From Octadecabacter sp. (lineage in GTDB: Bacteria; Pseudomonadota; Alphaproteobacteria; Rhodobacterales; Rhodobacteraceae), in assembly GCA_028825445.1 (NCBI GenBank), contig JAPKAD010000001.1, forward strand, positions 186,001 through 250,000: 64,000 nucleotides of DNA, given 5' to 3'. The stretch's first letter is position 1; every line of letters starts with the position of its first letter. Position numbers and translations under genes: made by a program. Positions 21,572 through 33,021 of this stretch are shown here, piece by piece. The notes beneath the pieces are model-generated. The model saw nothing but the letters and a program-made list of their open reading frames with translations. It did no database searches and was not told the origin of the DNA.

Positions 21572-22945
21572 TTAACAATTCGGTACATTGACGGCTAAGC
21601 CGCCAAGCGATGTTTCTTTGTATTTCACAGACATATCTGCCCCAGTTTGGCGCATGGTTTCAATAGCAGCGTCTAATGGCACAAGGTGCGTTCCGTCCCC
21701 GCGTAGGGCAAGAGATGCTGCACTGACAGCTTTGATCGCTCCAAGGCCATTGCGTTCAATGCAGGGCACCTGAACCAGGCCACGGACTGGATCACATGTC
21801 ATACCAAGATGATGTTCCAACGCAATTTCGGCGGCATTTTCGATTTGCTCGGGTGTCCCGCCCAAGACTGCACAAAGGCCTGCCGCAGCCATTGCAGCCG
21901 CACTGCCAACCTCGGCCTGACAGCCGGCTTCCGCACCGGAGATTGAGGCGTTAAATTTAACCAAGCCACCAATTGCTGCCGCGGTTAGTAAAAAGTCTGC
22001 TATCTTGTCTTTTGAAGCGCTGGGCACATGATCCAAATAATAGCGTATTGCCGCTGGAACGACGCCTGCTGCGCCATTGGTGGGTGCAGTGACAACCTGC
22101 CCCCCGGCGGCATTTTCTTCGTTCACGGCCATTGCATAGGCAGACATCCAGTCATTGATTGTGTGGGGTGCGGTTTGGTTAACGCCAGCTTCGGCCAGTA
22201 ATGCGTCATGGATGCCTTTGGCACGGCGTTTGACGAACAATCCACCAGGTAAAATACCGTCTGTCACCAGCCCTCGGTTAATGCAGTCGTTCATTACTTG
22301 CCACAGTCGATCCAGCCTCGTGTTCAGTTCTGTACCGGTAATCCGGCTTAACTCGTTTTGGCGCTTCATGTCTGCGATGCTTAGTCCGCTCTCTGCTGCC
22401 ATTTCAAGCATTCCAGATGCGCTTTTAAACGGAAACGTTACAGGTGCGCCATCGTCTTTGTCGGCCCCTGACGCCAGCTCATCGGCGGTCAAAACAAAAC
22501 CACCACCGATGGAATAATATGTTACCTGCGTGACCACATCGCCCTGCGCATCACATCCTTTTAAGATCATACCGTTGGGGTGGCCCTCTAGTGGAGGGCC
22601 ATAGTCAAATTTAAGGTGTTCTTTGGGTTTAAACGTTAAGCGCGGAAGACCATCAGGTTCAACCCAGCCATCATTGGTAATCCGCACTATTTCTATATCC
22701 GCTTTGTTGCGATCATAATCGTCTGCGCGAAACCCAGCGAGGCCAAGGACAGTGGCGCGGTCGGTTGAATGCCCGATGCCTGTAAATGCTAGTGATCCAT
22801 GCAGTGATGCTTTGAGGCTCACTACCTCAAACGGCTGTGCACGTAGGTGATCAAGGAACCGCGCAGCGGCTACCATAGGGCCAATAGTGTGTGATGATGA
22901 CGGGCCAATACCCACTTTGAACATATCGAAAACGGAGAGAAACAT
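21572..22945 (-). CDS. sdaA: L-serine ammonia-lyase
   Basis: [74 protein letters not shown]. Confidence 0.97.
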   Translation of the reverse strand: MFLSVFDMFKVGIGPSSSHTIGPMVAAARFLDHLRAQPFEVVSLKASLHGSLAFTGIGHSTDRATVLGLAGFRADDYDRNKADIEIVRITNDGWVEPDGLPRLTFKPKEHLKFDYGPPLEGHPNGMILKGCDAQGDVVTQVTYYSIGGGFVLTADELASGADKDDGAPVTFPFKSASGMLEMAAESGLSIADMKRQNELSRITGTELNTRLDRLWQVMNDCINRGLVTDGILPGGLFVKRRAKGIHDALLAEAGVNQTAPHTINDWMSAYAMAVNEENAAGGQVVTAPTNGAAGVVPAAIRYYLDHVPSASKDKIADFLLTAAAIGGLVKFNASISGAEAGCQAEVGSAAAMAAAGLCAVLGGTPEQIENAAEIALEHHLGMTCDPVRGLVQVPCIERNGLGAIKAVSAASLALRGDGTHLVPLDAAIETMRQTGADMSVKYKETSLGGLAVNVPNC

Positions 22946-23123
22946 GTGCGGTAAGCCTTATTTATTTAATTAACAATCTACAAATATCATCGCGATTGTC
23001 CCATTTGAAAACGACGCATCGATAGGCGTTTGCGGGGGCCATCAGCAAATTTTATTGTAGGGGTCGCACCATGGGAACGGTCGTTCTATAAGGCTGGCAT
23101 CGTTAATTCATATTGTAGGAGCT

Positions 23124-23918
23124 ATGCCTATGTCGTTCGAACTGTCCCCCATCGAAAAAGCCAAATTCGTTGCCGCCAAGCAAGCGACACAATATGTAAA
23201 AGATGGAATGAAAGTAGGCCTTGGAACAGGATCCACTGCGGCTTGGCTAGTCAAATGTCTGGGTGAGCTGGTTGAAAAAGAAGGCCTTAAAATTAAAGGT
23301 ATACCAACCTCTACCCGGACTGCTGAGCTAGCACGCAATGTTGGGATCGAGGTTATTTCATTGGATGAGGCAAAGTGGTTAGATCTAACAATAGATGGCA
23401 CCGATGAATACGACGATAATTTTAATTTAATCAAAGGTGGCGGTGGAGCATTGCTGCAAGAAAAAATTGTGGCCACTGCAAGTGATCAGATGATAGTAAT
23501 CGCAGATGCTTCTAAACATGTGAAAACGTTGGGACAGTTCCCACTTCCGATTGAAGTTATTCCATTTGGATGGCAAACAACAAAATCTTTGGTCGAAGAA
23601 TCGCTGATTGGAATGGACTTACTAGGGCGTCAAGTGGCCCTGCGCATGAAGGGTGAGGTTCCTTTTTACACTGATGAGGGTAATCACATCCTTGATTTGC
23701 ACCTGAAAAGAATTGGTAATGTGCGGAATTTTTCAATAATTATTAACCAGATACCTGGTATTGTAGAAAATGGGCTGTTTATTGATGTCTGTGATAAGGT
23801 AATAATAGGATATGGTGATGGTAACGTTGAAGTGCTCGACATCAACGAAGGCTTGATTGAAAAAAATCGCATTGATTTCGTGGAGACTACAAATCTTTTT
23901 GCAGATCTTAACGACTGA
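23124..23918 (+). CDS. rpiA: Ribose-5-phosphate isomerase A
   Basis: GLGTGSTAAWLV, LTIDGTDEYDDNFNLIKGGGGALLQEKIVA. Confidence 0.96.
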   Translation: MPMSFELSPIEKAKFVAAKQATQYVKDGMKVGLGTGSTAAWLVKCLGELVEKEGLKIKGIPTSTRTAELARNVGIEVISLDEAKWLDLTIDGTDEYDDNFNLIKGGGGALLQEKIVATASDQMIVIADASKHVKTLGQFPLPIEVIPFGWQTTKSLVEESLIGMDLLGRQVALRMKGEVPFYTDEGNHILDLHLKRIGNVRNFSIIINQIPGIVENGLFIDVCDKVIIGYGDGNVEVLDINEGLIEKNRIDFVETTNLFADLND

Positions 23919-24144
23919 GAAGTTGTGTGGCTTTTAGTAAGCTTGAATATGTTTAAAATAGAGCATTGGGACGGTTTAGTAAAAATATTTTTTTGGCAGG
24001 CTTCTTAAAGATTTAAAGTGATCTTGCTTCTAGATTCCGCGAGACTGGTCATTAGGTTGGAGCTGTGTTTTATCAGAAGTCGAGATTATTGCCGATTTAA
24101 TCACAATCGGATCCTGTCCAAACCTAAGCCGAAAGGCCAGTAAT

Positions 24145-25503
24145 ATGTCTAATTTTGACTATGATCTTTTTGTAATTGGAGGTGGGTCTGGTGGCGTACG
24201 TGCAGCGCGGGTAGCGGCGGCAACGGGCGCGAATGTGGGATTGGCCGAAGAGTTTCGCATGGGTGGCACCTGCGTGATACGTGGTTGCGTTCCCAAAAAG
24301 CTGATGGTTTTTGCATCCGAATACCAAGAAATGTTTGCGGATGCGCGTGCCTATGGCTGGGATGTGCAAGATGGCACATTTAATTGGCCATCGTTTCGCA
24401 CCAACCTAGCCAGTGAATTAGACCGTCTCGAAGCTGTTTATCGAAAATTGCTAGTGGGGTCGGGTGTGGCTATACATGACTCACGCACAACTGTGACTGG
24501 CACCCACGAGGTGGCGCTGTCTGACGGTACAAAATTTAGTGTTAAGCATATTTTGGTTGCAACAGGTGGGCGCCCAGTTTTGCCTGATATTAAAAATTCT
24601 GAACTTGGCATTACCAGCAACAATATCTTTTTATTACCAGAATTACCTAAGAAAATTTTAATTGTAGGCGGTGGCTATATTGCTAGCGAATTTGCCTGCA
24701 TTCTTAATGGCCTTAGCGTTGAGGTGACGCAGTTCTATCGTGGTGAGCAAATCTTGCGTGGCTTTGATGACGAAGCGCGTGGGTTAGTTTCAGAAATGAT
24801 GATTGAAAAAGGCGTTAATCTGCAGCTTGGTATGAATGTGCTGGAAATGGAAAAGTATGATGATGGCATTTGTGTAAAATGCACAAATGGTTCTGAAAAG
24901 ATTTATGACCAAGTAATGTTCGCCACGGGGCGTACGCCCAATACTGATGGGCTTGGACTTGAGGCTGTTGGCGTTGAAGTTGGTCTTAGTAAAGAAGTTA
25001 TGGTTGATGATTACAGCCAAACCAAAGTGCCTAGCATTTATGCGATTGGGGATGTGACAAACCGTGTACAGTTAACGCCAGTTGCAATACGCGAAGGCAT
25101 GGCTTTTGTGGAAACTGTTTTTAAAGGGAATCCAACGAAGATTGATCATGCTCTGATCCCGTCTGCTATTTTCACCCAACCTGAAATGGGAACAGTTGGT
25201 TTGAGCGAGGAAGATGCCCGCCAACAAGAAGCTATTGAAGTTTACGCTACATCTTTTCGCCCGTTGCAAACTGCTTTCGCAAACCGCCCCGATCGGGTGT
25301 TGATGAAGCTGGTTGTGTCAAAAACTACGCGAAAGGTGTTAGGCTGTCATATTGTTAGTCCAAATGCGGGTGAGATGATCCAGCTTGCTGGGATTGCGAT
25401 CAAAATGGGTGCCACAAAAGAGCAATTTGATGCGACCTGTGCTGTTCATCCAACAATTTCTGAAGAATTGGTTACAATGCGTGATCCAGTCAGGACTGCA
25501 TAA
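24145..25503 (+). CDS. gor: Glutathione-disulfide reductase
   Basis: FVIGGGSGGVRAARVAA, GGTCVIRGCVPKKLM, YAIGDVTNRVQLTPVAIREG, CAVHPTISEELVTMR. Confidence 0.97.
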   Translation: MSNFDYDLFVIGGGSGGVRAARVAAATGANVGLAEEFRMGGTCVIRGCVPKKLMVFASEYQEMFADARAYGWDVQDGTFNWPSFRTNLASELDRLEAVYRKLLVGSGVAIHDSRTTVTGTHEVALSDGTKFSVKHILVATGGRPVLPDIKNSELGITSNNIFLLPELPKKILIVGGGYIASEFACILNGLSVEVTQFYRGEQILRGFDDEARGLVSEMMIEKGVNLQLGMNVLEMEKYDDGICVKCTNGSEKIYDQVMFATGRTPNTDGLGLEAVGVEVGLSKEVMVDDYSQTKVPSIYAIGDVTNRVQLTPVAIREGMAFVETVFKGNPTKIDHALIPSAIFTQPEMGTVGLSEEDARQQEAIEVYATSFRPLQTAFANRPDRVLMKLVVSKTTRKVLGCHIVSPNAGEMIQLAGIAIKMGATKEQFDATCAVHPTISEELVTMRDPVRTA

Positions 25504-25635
25504 ATGTAGCGCTTGTATATTGAGCTCAAAGGCACACTTATAATAAGTGAATATGAGTAAGATACGTTCCAGCCCCGCAAGGGGATCTATTACTAAAACC
25601 GCCAGTTGTTGGCGAGAAAAAGGAAGACAAGCTTA

Positions 25636-26877
25636 ATGGCTGGAAATAATGGCGGCCCCTGGGGGGGCGGAGGTGATGGTAGCGACGACGAAGAACGCAC
25701 GCGCCCAAATGGTAATCGTGATAGCAATGATGGACGCCGTCCAAACAGTGGACCACAAATTTCCGAATTTGATGAAATTATTAATAAAACTAAAGACCAG
25801 TTGCGCGTTCTGATGGGTGGTGGAAACGGTGGCAATCGCACTGGCGGCAGTGGTAGCGGGTCAGGTGGTCCACAGATAACTCGCGGTATGGTTGGACTCG
25901 GCCTTCTTGCTGGAGTTGCTTTGTGGCTGTTTACAAGTGTTTACACAGTGCGGCCTGAGCAACGGTCGGTCGAGCTTTTTTTAGGTGAATTTTCGACTAT
26001 AGGCGAATCTGGACTGAACTTTGCGCCTTGGCCAATAATCACATACGAAATAGTCAATGTTTCTCAGGAACGCGTCATTGAGATTGGTGAAGAAGAAGTG
26101 CCAGCACAATTAGGTAGTAGTCGAGCCGTCCAATCCCAGCTTGAGGCTGATATTGGTCTGATGTTGACGGGTGACGAAAACATAGTCGACATCGATTTTC
26201 AGGTAGTCTGGAACATCACCGAGCCGGACAAGTTCCTGTTTAATCTTGCTGATCCAGAAACCACGATTACTGCCGTAGCTGAATCAGCTATGCGCGAAAT
26301 TATCGCAACGTCTGAACTGGCCAGCCTTAACCGTGAGCGTGCTGTCATCCGTGAACGGCTGCAGGAACTGACCCAAAGTACGCTTAACAGCTATGTCAGC
26401 GGTGTGAATATTGTGCGAATTAACCTCGACGAGGCAGACCCACCCGCAACACAGGTTCAGGTTATAGATATTGATGGCAACCAGCGCCTTACATCCCCAT
26501 TGGATGCTTTCCGTGACGTGCAGGACGCCGAGCAAGAACGAATTCAGTTGCAAAACCAAGCTGATGCCTACGCGAACCGTGCAACTGCTGGTGCGCGTGG
26601 TAATGCTGCACAGATAGTGGAGGCTGCAGAAGGTTATCGTGCTCGAGTTGTAAACGAAGCTGAAGGTGAGGCGAGCCGTTTCTTGGCTGTTCTGAATGAA
26701 TACGACAAAGCGCCAGAAGTTACGCGCCAGCGTTTATATTTAGAAACAATAGAAAATGTGTTTAGCACTTCTGACATTATTTTGCTTGATGATACTGGTG
26801 GTTCAGGCGGGGCCGGCGTTGTGCCATACTTACCACTCGATCAGGTCCGTCGTCCAACTACACAGGGGAACAACTAA
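25636..26877 (+). CDS. hflK: FtsH protease activity modulator HflK
   Basis: Gly-rich N-terminus MAGNNGGPWGGGGDGSDD, SPFH/band-7 domain; adjacent to hflC. Confidence 0.95.
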   Translation: MAGNNGGPWGGGGDGSDDEERTRPNGNRDSNDGRRPNSGPQISEFDEIINKTKDQLRVLMGGGNGGNRTGGSGSGSGGPQITRGMVGLGLLAGVALWLFTSVYTVRPEQRSVELFLGEFSTIGESGLNFAPWPIITYEIVNVSQERVIEIGEEEVPAQLGSSRAVQSQLEADIGLMLTGDENIVDIDFQVVWNITEPDKFLFNLADPETTITAVAESAMREIIATSELASLNRERAVIRERLQELTQSTLNSYVSGVNIVRINLDEADPPATQVQVIDIDGNQRLTSPLDAFRDVQDAEQERIQLQNQADAYANRATAGARGNAAQIVEAAEGYRARVVNEAEGEASRFLAVLNEYDKAPEVTRQRLYLETIENVFSTSDIILLDDTGGSGGAGVVPYLPLDQVRRPTTQGNN

Positions 26878-27768
26878 ATGAATAAGTCAGTTTTAGTTCT
26901 GCCTGTCATCGTGGTTGCGATTGCGGCTATTATGAGCTCTATTTTCATAGTGGACGAACGTGAAAAGGCGCTGATTTTGCGCTTTGGTAGGGTTGTTCAA
27001 GTTCAGGAAGATCCGGGAATAGGGTTTCGTGTGCCTTTCGTTGACCAGGTAGTTACCTATGACGACAGGATCATTTCTATTGATATGGAAGCGCAAGAGG
27101 TAATTCCAAATGATGACCGTCGTTTGATTATTGACGCTTTCGCGCGCTACCGGATTTCGGATGTTGTGCAGTTCCGTCAAGCTACCGGTGCGGGTGGTGA
27201 ACAAGCCAAAGCAGTTGCCGATCGTCGTCTTGAAGATATCTTGCGCGCACAAACCCGTGAAGTTTTAGGTTCGGTTAGTTCAGGTGATATCTTATCCACG
27301 GACCGAACTGCATTGATGCTGCGTATTCGAAATGGCGCAAGGTCTGAAGCCAGTTCGTTGGGTATGACGCTTATTGACGTGCGATTGAAGCGCACCGATT
27401 TACCGACTGAAAACTTAGCTGAAACATTCCGTCGAATGGTTTCAGAGCGTGAACGTGAGGCCGAAGACGAACGCGCTCGTGGTCGTGAAGCTGCGCAGCG
27501 TATTCGTGCGCTGGCGGATCGTACAGTGATCGAACTGGTGTCAGACGCAGAACGCTTGGCGCGGATCGCTGAGGGCGAAGCGGATGCTGAACGCAACGGT
27601 ATTTTTGCCAGCGCTTATGGACAAAATGCTGAATTCTTTCAGTTTTACCGTTCTCTTGAGGCCTACAGCAAAGCCATTGGTAATGGAAATGCACGTCTAG
27701 TTCTCAGCCCTGATCATGAGTTTTTTGATTATATGCGCAATGAAAACGGTACATCTGCTGATCAGTAA
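26878..27768 (+). CDS. hflC: Protease modulator HflC
   Basis: FIVDEREKALILRFGRVVQVQEDPGIGFRVPFVDQV...; immediately after hflK. Confidence 0.95.
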   Translation: MNKSVLVLPVIVVAIAAIMSSIFIVDEREKALILRFGRVVQVQEDPGIGFRVPFVDQVVTYDDRIISIDMEAQEVIPNDDRRLIIDAFARYRISDVVQFRQATGAGGEQAKAVADRRLEDILRAQTREVLGSVSSGDILSTDRTALMLRIRNGARSEASSLGMTLIDVRLKRTDLPTENLAETFRRMVSEREREAEDERARGREAAQRIRALADRTVIELVSDAERLARIAEGEADAERNGIFASAYGQNAEFFQFYRSLEAYSKAIGNGNARLVLSPDHEFFDYMRNENGTSADQ

Positions 27769-27789
27769 ATGATGCCGGTGGAGCTATAA

Positions 27790-27990
27790 ATGGGAATTGC
27801 AATTCTTGCTCTAGGGCTAGTTTTGATCGTAGAGGGGCTGGTGTACGCATTAGCCCCTTCGCTTGTTGAGGAATTTCTTGCGGCCCTGCGGGAATTACCG
27901 CTTGAAATACGACGCTTGGTCGGGCTGGTCGCACTAGCGATTGGAATGGCACTGGTTTGGGCAGCAGCAAACCTTGGAGCGTTGGGCTAA
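27790..27990 (+). CDS. DUF2065 small membrane protein
   Basis: 66 aa; MGIAILALGLVLIVEGLVYALAPSLVEEFLAALRELPLEIRRLVGLVALAIGMALVWAA. Confidence 0.88.
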   Translation: MGIAILALGLVLIVEGLVYALAPSLVEEFLAALRELPLEIRRLVGLVALAIGMALVWAAANLGALG

Positions 27991-28646
27991 ACTGCTAGAT
28001 TTGATGTAGCAACTACTTCTCTGAAATTACGCTAAAGAGCTCAAATTAATATAGCACTTATTATAAATTTGAACTATGAGTTTATGGTTTTCTACTTCAT
28101 GTTTTTTGAGTTCCAGTGCAGTTAATTCTGGACCTGTAGTAAATGTTTTTGTGACTGTGTTGAGCTGTTGCAACAGGTAGGTTTCTGTATATTTAAAAAA
28201 TATAAACCGCGCATTGTGTTTGTGCATTTTGACAACGTAAAAAATCGGTTAACCTCCGGATAACTTTCGGTTGTAACGACTTGATCCACGCTCAAGTTGA
28301 TCTGGTCAGCACTTTTCAACAATAGATTAGATCATGGTAAACACTTGATATATGTCTGTGAGGATGGCGAGTAACGGATTCTTTGAACATTTTAACATAA
28401 GTTTGTCATGCTGGCGAAATTGGCCTCAATCATTACCCTTGTTCTGTAAATACCATCATTCGCAATTGCATTTGATTGGTCAGTCAACTGTCTGAAACAA
28501 ACGCTGTTGCTGCACAGGTGATGAGGATGTTTGTGATAATGGTTTATCTATTTTGTGTTGATCTTAAAAACTAATGTTTTGTTGGAGTAATAGTAAAGAA
28601 TTGTCTATCATACGATCTTATTGAGTTATTTATATTTTAGGATTGT

Positions 28647-28696
28647 TCACGCGTGAGTGACGTCTCCGTGTTTAGCGTTGCGCTAGCGTACGCTAA
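28647..28696. promoter_or_regulatory. Cluster of perfect palindromes upstream of degP-like gene
   Basis: TCACGCGTGA (28647-28656) and TAGCGTACGCTA (28684-28695) in the intergenic region preceding 28753. Confidence 0.35.
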
Positions 28697-28752
28697 GCCT
28701 ACATTATGGACTACTAGCTAATTTATTTTAAGTCCCAAAAAGGAAAAATCCC

Positions 28753-30270
28753 GTGATAGCACATGTAGGATCCCAAGTGACAAATAATTCAGTCACAACT
28801 CCACGCGCCATTGCCGCTGCGCCTAATATCGAACCGCGCCAGACAAAGTTAGTGTGCCTTATGGTAGGCCTAGCCCTGTCTTTGGTCACAGTCGTTGGGG
28901 CTGAGGCCCAAAACCGTCCTGGGTCATTTGCGGATTTGGCCGAAGTGATCAGCCCTGCTGTGGTTAACATCACCACTAGTACGATGATAGCGGGCCGTAC
29001 GGGACCTCAAGGGATTGTTCCAGAAGGCTCGCCGTTTGAGGACTTCTTTGAAGAGTTTGGCGAAAACGGTCAACGCCGGTCATCAGCGCTTGGATCAGGA
29101 TTTGTAATTTCTGCCGATGGCTACATCGTGACTAACAACCACGTCATTGAAGATGCTGACGCAATTGAAATTGAGTTTTTTCCAGGTGACGATCAACCTT
29201 CAAAATTACTGCCAGCTGTCATCGTTGGCACTGATCCGAACACGGATATAGCACTTCTGAAAGTAGAATATGATACTCCTTTGAGTTTTGTAAGTTTTGG
29301 TGATAGCAGTGGCCCTGGATCCCGCGTTGGCGATTGGGTCATGGCAATGGGTAACCCATTGGGGCAGGGATTTTCAGTGTCTGCTGGTATTATTTCTGCG
29401 CGCAACCGGTCCTTGCAGGGCACCTATGACGATTACATCCAAACTGATGCGGCTATTAATCGTGGTAATTCGGGTGGGCCTTTGTTCAATATGGACGGGG
29501 ATGTGATTGGTGTTAATACAGCTATACTGTCCCCCAATGGTGGTTCAATCGGCATTGGATTTGCGATGTCGTCTGACGTTGTAATTAACGTGGTTGACCA
29601 ATTAGAGGAATTTGGTGAAACGCGACGCGGATGGTTGGGTGTGCGCATCCAGGACGTGACGGCCGACATGATTGGTGCAATTGATGGTCTAGAAAACGTG
29701 CGCGGCGCAATGGTAACGGATGTGCCTGCTGGCCCTGCAGAAAATGCAGGAATGGAAGCTGGCGATATTATTATGTTGTTTGACGGAATCGCGATAGAAG
29801 ACACCCGTGAGCTGGTGCAAATTGTTGGCAACTCTCCGGTTGGCAAAGAAGTCCCCGTTGAAATCCTTCGCAGCGGCAAGATGTTTGATCTGACTGTTGT
29901 GTTAGGACGACGTGAAACCGCAGAAGCGGCTGCATTCCCCGACGATGGTGATGCGCTGGAAGGAGGTAAACCAAATACGTCCAACATGCTTGGAATGACT
30001 CTGTCCGAAATTACCCCAGATATGGAAGAAAGTCTTGGTGTTGAAGCGGGGAGTGGACTAGTTATCGTCGAGGTTGAAGCCGTTTCAGAGGCTCAAACTA
30101 AAGGCTTAATGGCGGGCGATTTGATAACTGAGGCTGGTCAGCAAAAGATTTCAAGCATCTCCGACTTTGAAGCTCGCGTTGAAAATGCACAACAGGCTGG
30201 ACGTAAGTCCCTTCTGCTGCTGGTGCGCCGAGACGGATCTCCACGCTTTGTAGCTATCGCACTGGAATAA
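28753..30270 (+). CDS. degP: Do family serine endopeptidase (DegP/DegQ-like)
   Basis: NNHVIEDAD, DIALLKVE, NRGNSGGPLFNMDGDVIGVNTA catalytic motifs; two C-terminal PDZ-like segments. Confidence 0.95.
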   Translation: MIAHVGSQVTNNSVTTPRAIAAAPNIEPRQTKLVCLMVGLALSLVTVVGAEAQNRPGSFADLAEVISPAVVNITTSTMIAGRTGPQGIVPEGSPFEDFFEEFGENGQRRSSALGSGFVISADGYIVTNNHVIEDADAIEIEFFPGDDQPSKLLPAVIVGTDPNTDIALLKVEYDTPLSFVSFGDSSGPGSRVGDWVMAMGNPLGQGFSVSAGIISARNRSLQGTYDDYIQTDAAINRGNSGGPLFNMDGDVIGVNTAILSPNGGSIGIGFAMSSDVVINVVDQLEEFGETRRGWLGVRIQDVTADMIGAIDGLENVRGAMVTDVPAGPAENAGMEAGDIIMLFDGIAIEDTRELVQIVGNSPVGKEVPVEILRSGKMFDLTVVLGRRETAEAAAFPDDGDALEGGKPNTSNMLGMTLSEITPDMEESLGVEAGSGLVIVEVEAVSEAQTKGLMAGDLITEAGQQKISSISDFEARVENAQQAGRKSLLLLVRRDGSPRFVAIALE

Positions 30271-30292
30271 GATCAAAGAAATTTTTTGAAGA

Positions 30293-30321
30293 GGGCGAAC
30301 CTGCCGGGGGCGCCCTTTTTT
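30293..30321 (+). terminator. Rho-independent terminator downstream of degP-like gene
   Basis: GGGCG-aacctgccggggg-CGCCC followed by TTTTTT. Confidence 0.75.
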
Positions 30322-30887
30322 GTTAATAAAGTTGATAATCATAAAGAATTATTGAGTTCTCAAATTATTGAAGTTTTTTTAAACCCATCAAATAATCATC
30401 ATTGATGACATCCATTTTATAATTCGGCATTTTGATTTTAATCACGGCTTATGTTCACACTTTATGCTAAATTATTTTCTGGCACATTATTTAAAGAAAA
30501 ATGTGGCTAGCATCCATGCTGATACCCACTGAATTAGGTGGAAATTTATTTTTAAATGTGGAATAATCTATGCTGTGTTTAATTTTAAAATTATATATTT
30601 ATTATTGGAGTTTGTTGAACTTACTACGGTAGTACCGATGAATTTTTGGTGCGGTGTTAGCTAATACAGCATAATTGCTGTCTTTCGATACGATCAACGA
30701 TCATGTTCTTTTGTCTGTTAAGTTGTGCTATGAGGCTTTGATTATTTAAATAATTTTGCAGAATAATACAGTTAATCAAGGCTAGTGATGTAGCAAATCA
30801 CTGAATAAATTTCATGCTTTGAACACTGTCAGATTAGTTAGTGTAGCTGCTGTTGCCTAGGACCGGCTTTCCAGTTATTATTATTTT

Positions 30888-31064
30888 ATGAAACATGTGC
30901 CAAAAGATACTACTGATGATGCCCTTATTCAAGAATACCTTAACAAGGGTGGTAAAGTTAGCAAAGGTAAGACGAAACCGCTTAACCCAAGTTTGGGTCT
31001 GAGCAAGAACGTTTGGAACCAGACACTTTCTAAAGAAGAAAAAGCTGCACGCGACAAGAAATAA
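30888..31064 (+). CDS. Small conserved-looking hypothetical protein (58 aa)
   Basis: Not in ORF track (below cutoff). MKHVPKDTTDDALIQEYLNKGGKVSKGKTKPLNPSLGLSKNVWNQTLSKEEKAARDKK*; highly charged, complete ATG-TAA ORF in an otherwise gene-free stretch. Confidence 0.75.
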   Translation: MKHVPKDTTDDALIQEYLNKGGKVSKGKTKPLNPSLGLSKNVWNQTLSKEEKAARDKK

Positions 31065-31145
31065 TTATTTGTTTTTGGTTTGTTTTTTAGATTACGGCCA
31101 ATCTACTTAGTCGACAGCTTGCAATTCAGGGCATTGATGCACATT

Positions 31146-31709
31146 CTAAAATGTCTCGCGTGGTTGAGCCACCAATCCAAGAGCACGTGCAGTCTGCAAT
31201 GTTAACGTGCTTGTGTGCACATAGCCCTGTGCAGTCTGAAATCGTTCAATTGCTGATGAAGTGTATTGGTCAACAACGCCGTTGATGGCACCGTTGTAAT
31301 ACCCACGTGCGATCAAAGCGCGTTGTACTGATGCGATAAGTTGGGGGGTCATAATGGCTCTGCAGGGAATTTCAAATTCAACTTCACGACGTTCCCGCAT
31401 GATTTTTTGTCGTGTTACAGTGTGGAAAGCGGCTGGGGGGACAACGGTGCTATCGCCGCGTATAGATAAAGATTTTAACATGATTTGTTCGGTGACAGTT
31501 TCAATAATCGCAGGAGTTGTTGCACTGTCAAAACAAGCGTTTTTTGTCGGATCTACAATCAAGGGATTGGCCAGTGAGCCGATAGAAGTATCCTCAGCTT
31601 GGGTTACTTGCTCTGTGTTCGTACAGGCAGACAATATGCTTAAGCTTACCCCTAATAAAAGGGTGCGGACTGCTATGTCTGGCTTCAATTTTTTTTGAGA
31701 TAAAATCAC
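31146..31709 (-). CDS. Peptidoglycan-binding domain lipoprotein
   Basis: Lipobox LSIL-SAC; C-terminal VQRALIARGYYNGAINGVVDQYTSSAIERFQTAQG (PG_binding_1). Confidence 0.85.
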   Translation of the reverse strand: MILSQKKLKPDIAVRTLLLGVSLSILSACTNTEQVTQAEDTSIGSLANPLIVDPTKNACFDSATTPAIIETVTEQIMLKSLSIRGDSTVVPPAAFHTVTRQKIMRERREVEFEIPCRAIMTPQLIASVQRALIARGYYNGAINGVVDQYTSSAIERFQTAQGYVHTSTLTLQTARALGLVAQPRETF

Positions 31710-31911
31710 CTACTCATCTCCATAATCTGATGGCCCATGCTATATTACAGTATACCTAACGTATGCGCACAGACAAAGCCTACATCGGAGGAGCTGGTTA
31801 AAAAGTAGGCCAAGAATGTTGTTTGCGTGCCATGTTTGATACATTTTGAGTTGCAACAGGGGTGGCAGGGCTGTGCTGTGCGCCCTATCTAATAGTTAAT
31901 CGTTTCATTGA

Positions 31912-32250
<339 letters not shown>

Positions 32251-33021
32251 ATTGATCCTGCAATGAGCATTAGATCTGGCTTCATGGCTGTTACAGGGCT
32301 TTGCACGTGGTGTGTTGTGCGCACTGTAATGAGGAGTACCAGGAGCTTCTTTGGCCTTTGAGTTTGCAAAATCTGGATTTTAAATTGTGTTCGATGAATA
32401 TCAGCATTGTGACTCGTGCGCCTATATCGATTGATCGGCATTTGAGAGTGTCAGGCGTAAGTCAAATGATGCGCTGACATCTAGTGTAAATGAGGCCAGA
32501 GCTTGATTTGTACTTTGGGACACTGTTGTGAGGTTTGGTGAAGTAACTTGTGATGGCCAGTTTGAGGTCGTAGCTAGCTTGATAAGCTTTATGTTAGAGA
32601 AATTTGGACCTACTATTCTATCAAAGTCTTGAGCACAAAAATGCTATTCATCTGCCAGATACGTCGTTGGTTGCCCCTATCTGGTTCGGGAAATTTTAAT
32701 CAGATGGTCATATTCCATTGGCTTTCGTGACTCGTCTGCACCAGTCAAAAGCTCTTTGGGTATTTTCACGAAAGGGGACATATTGGTTATGAGTACAGAA
32801 AATAGTGGGTTGACCAATTATCGTATTGGGGAAGTTTTTATTTCAAGAGGTGTGCGTGATTGCTGCACAAGATTGAAAATGGTTAGTACAAATGGCGAAT
32901 TGTCTATTCTGATGGATTGTCGGTTCCTAATTGTGCAGTCTTTGTGTTTGCTCACGTTCGAGCGGCTTGCATCAGTTTTAGAAGATTCAGGCGGCGATTT
33001 TGTGCAGATGTAAAGTTGGGC

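Noticed and set aside
22591-22611. Palindrome TGGCCCTC-tagtg-GAGGGCCA
   Set aside because: Lies inside the sdaA coding sequence and is read through as protein; most likely chance within coding sequence.
29433-29987. Minus-strand 184-aa ORF
   Set aside because: Antisense to the degP-like gene, Ser/Pro-rich shadow ORF.
32756-33013. 85-aa plus-strand ORF upstream of cobS
   Set aside because: May be part of a decayed gene, but no family could be recognised and the flanking frames contain stops.
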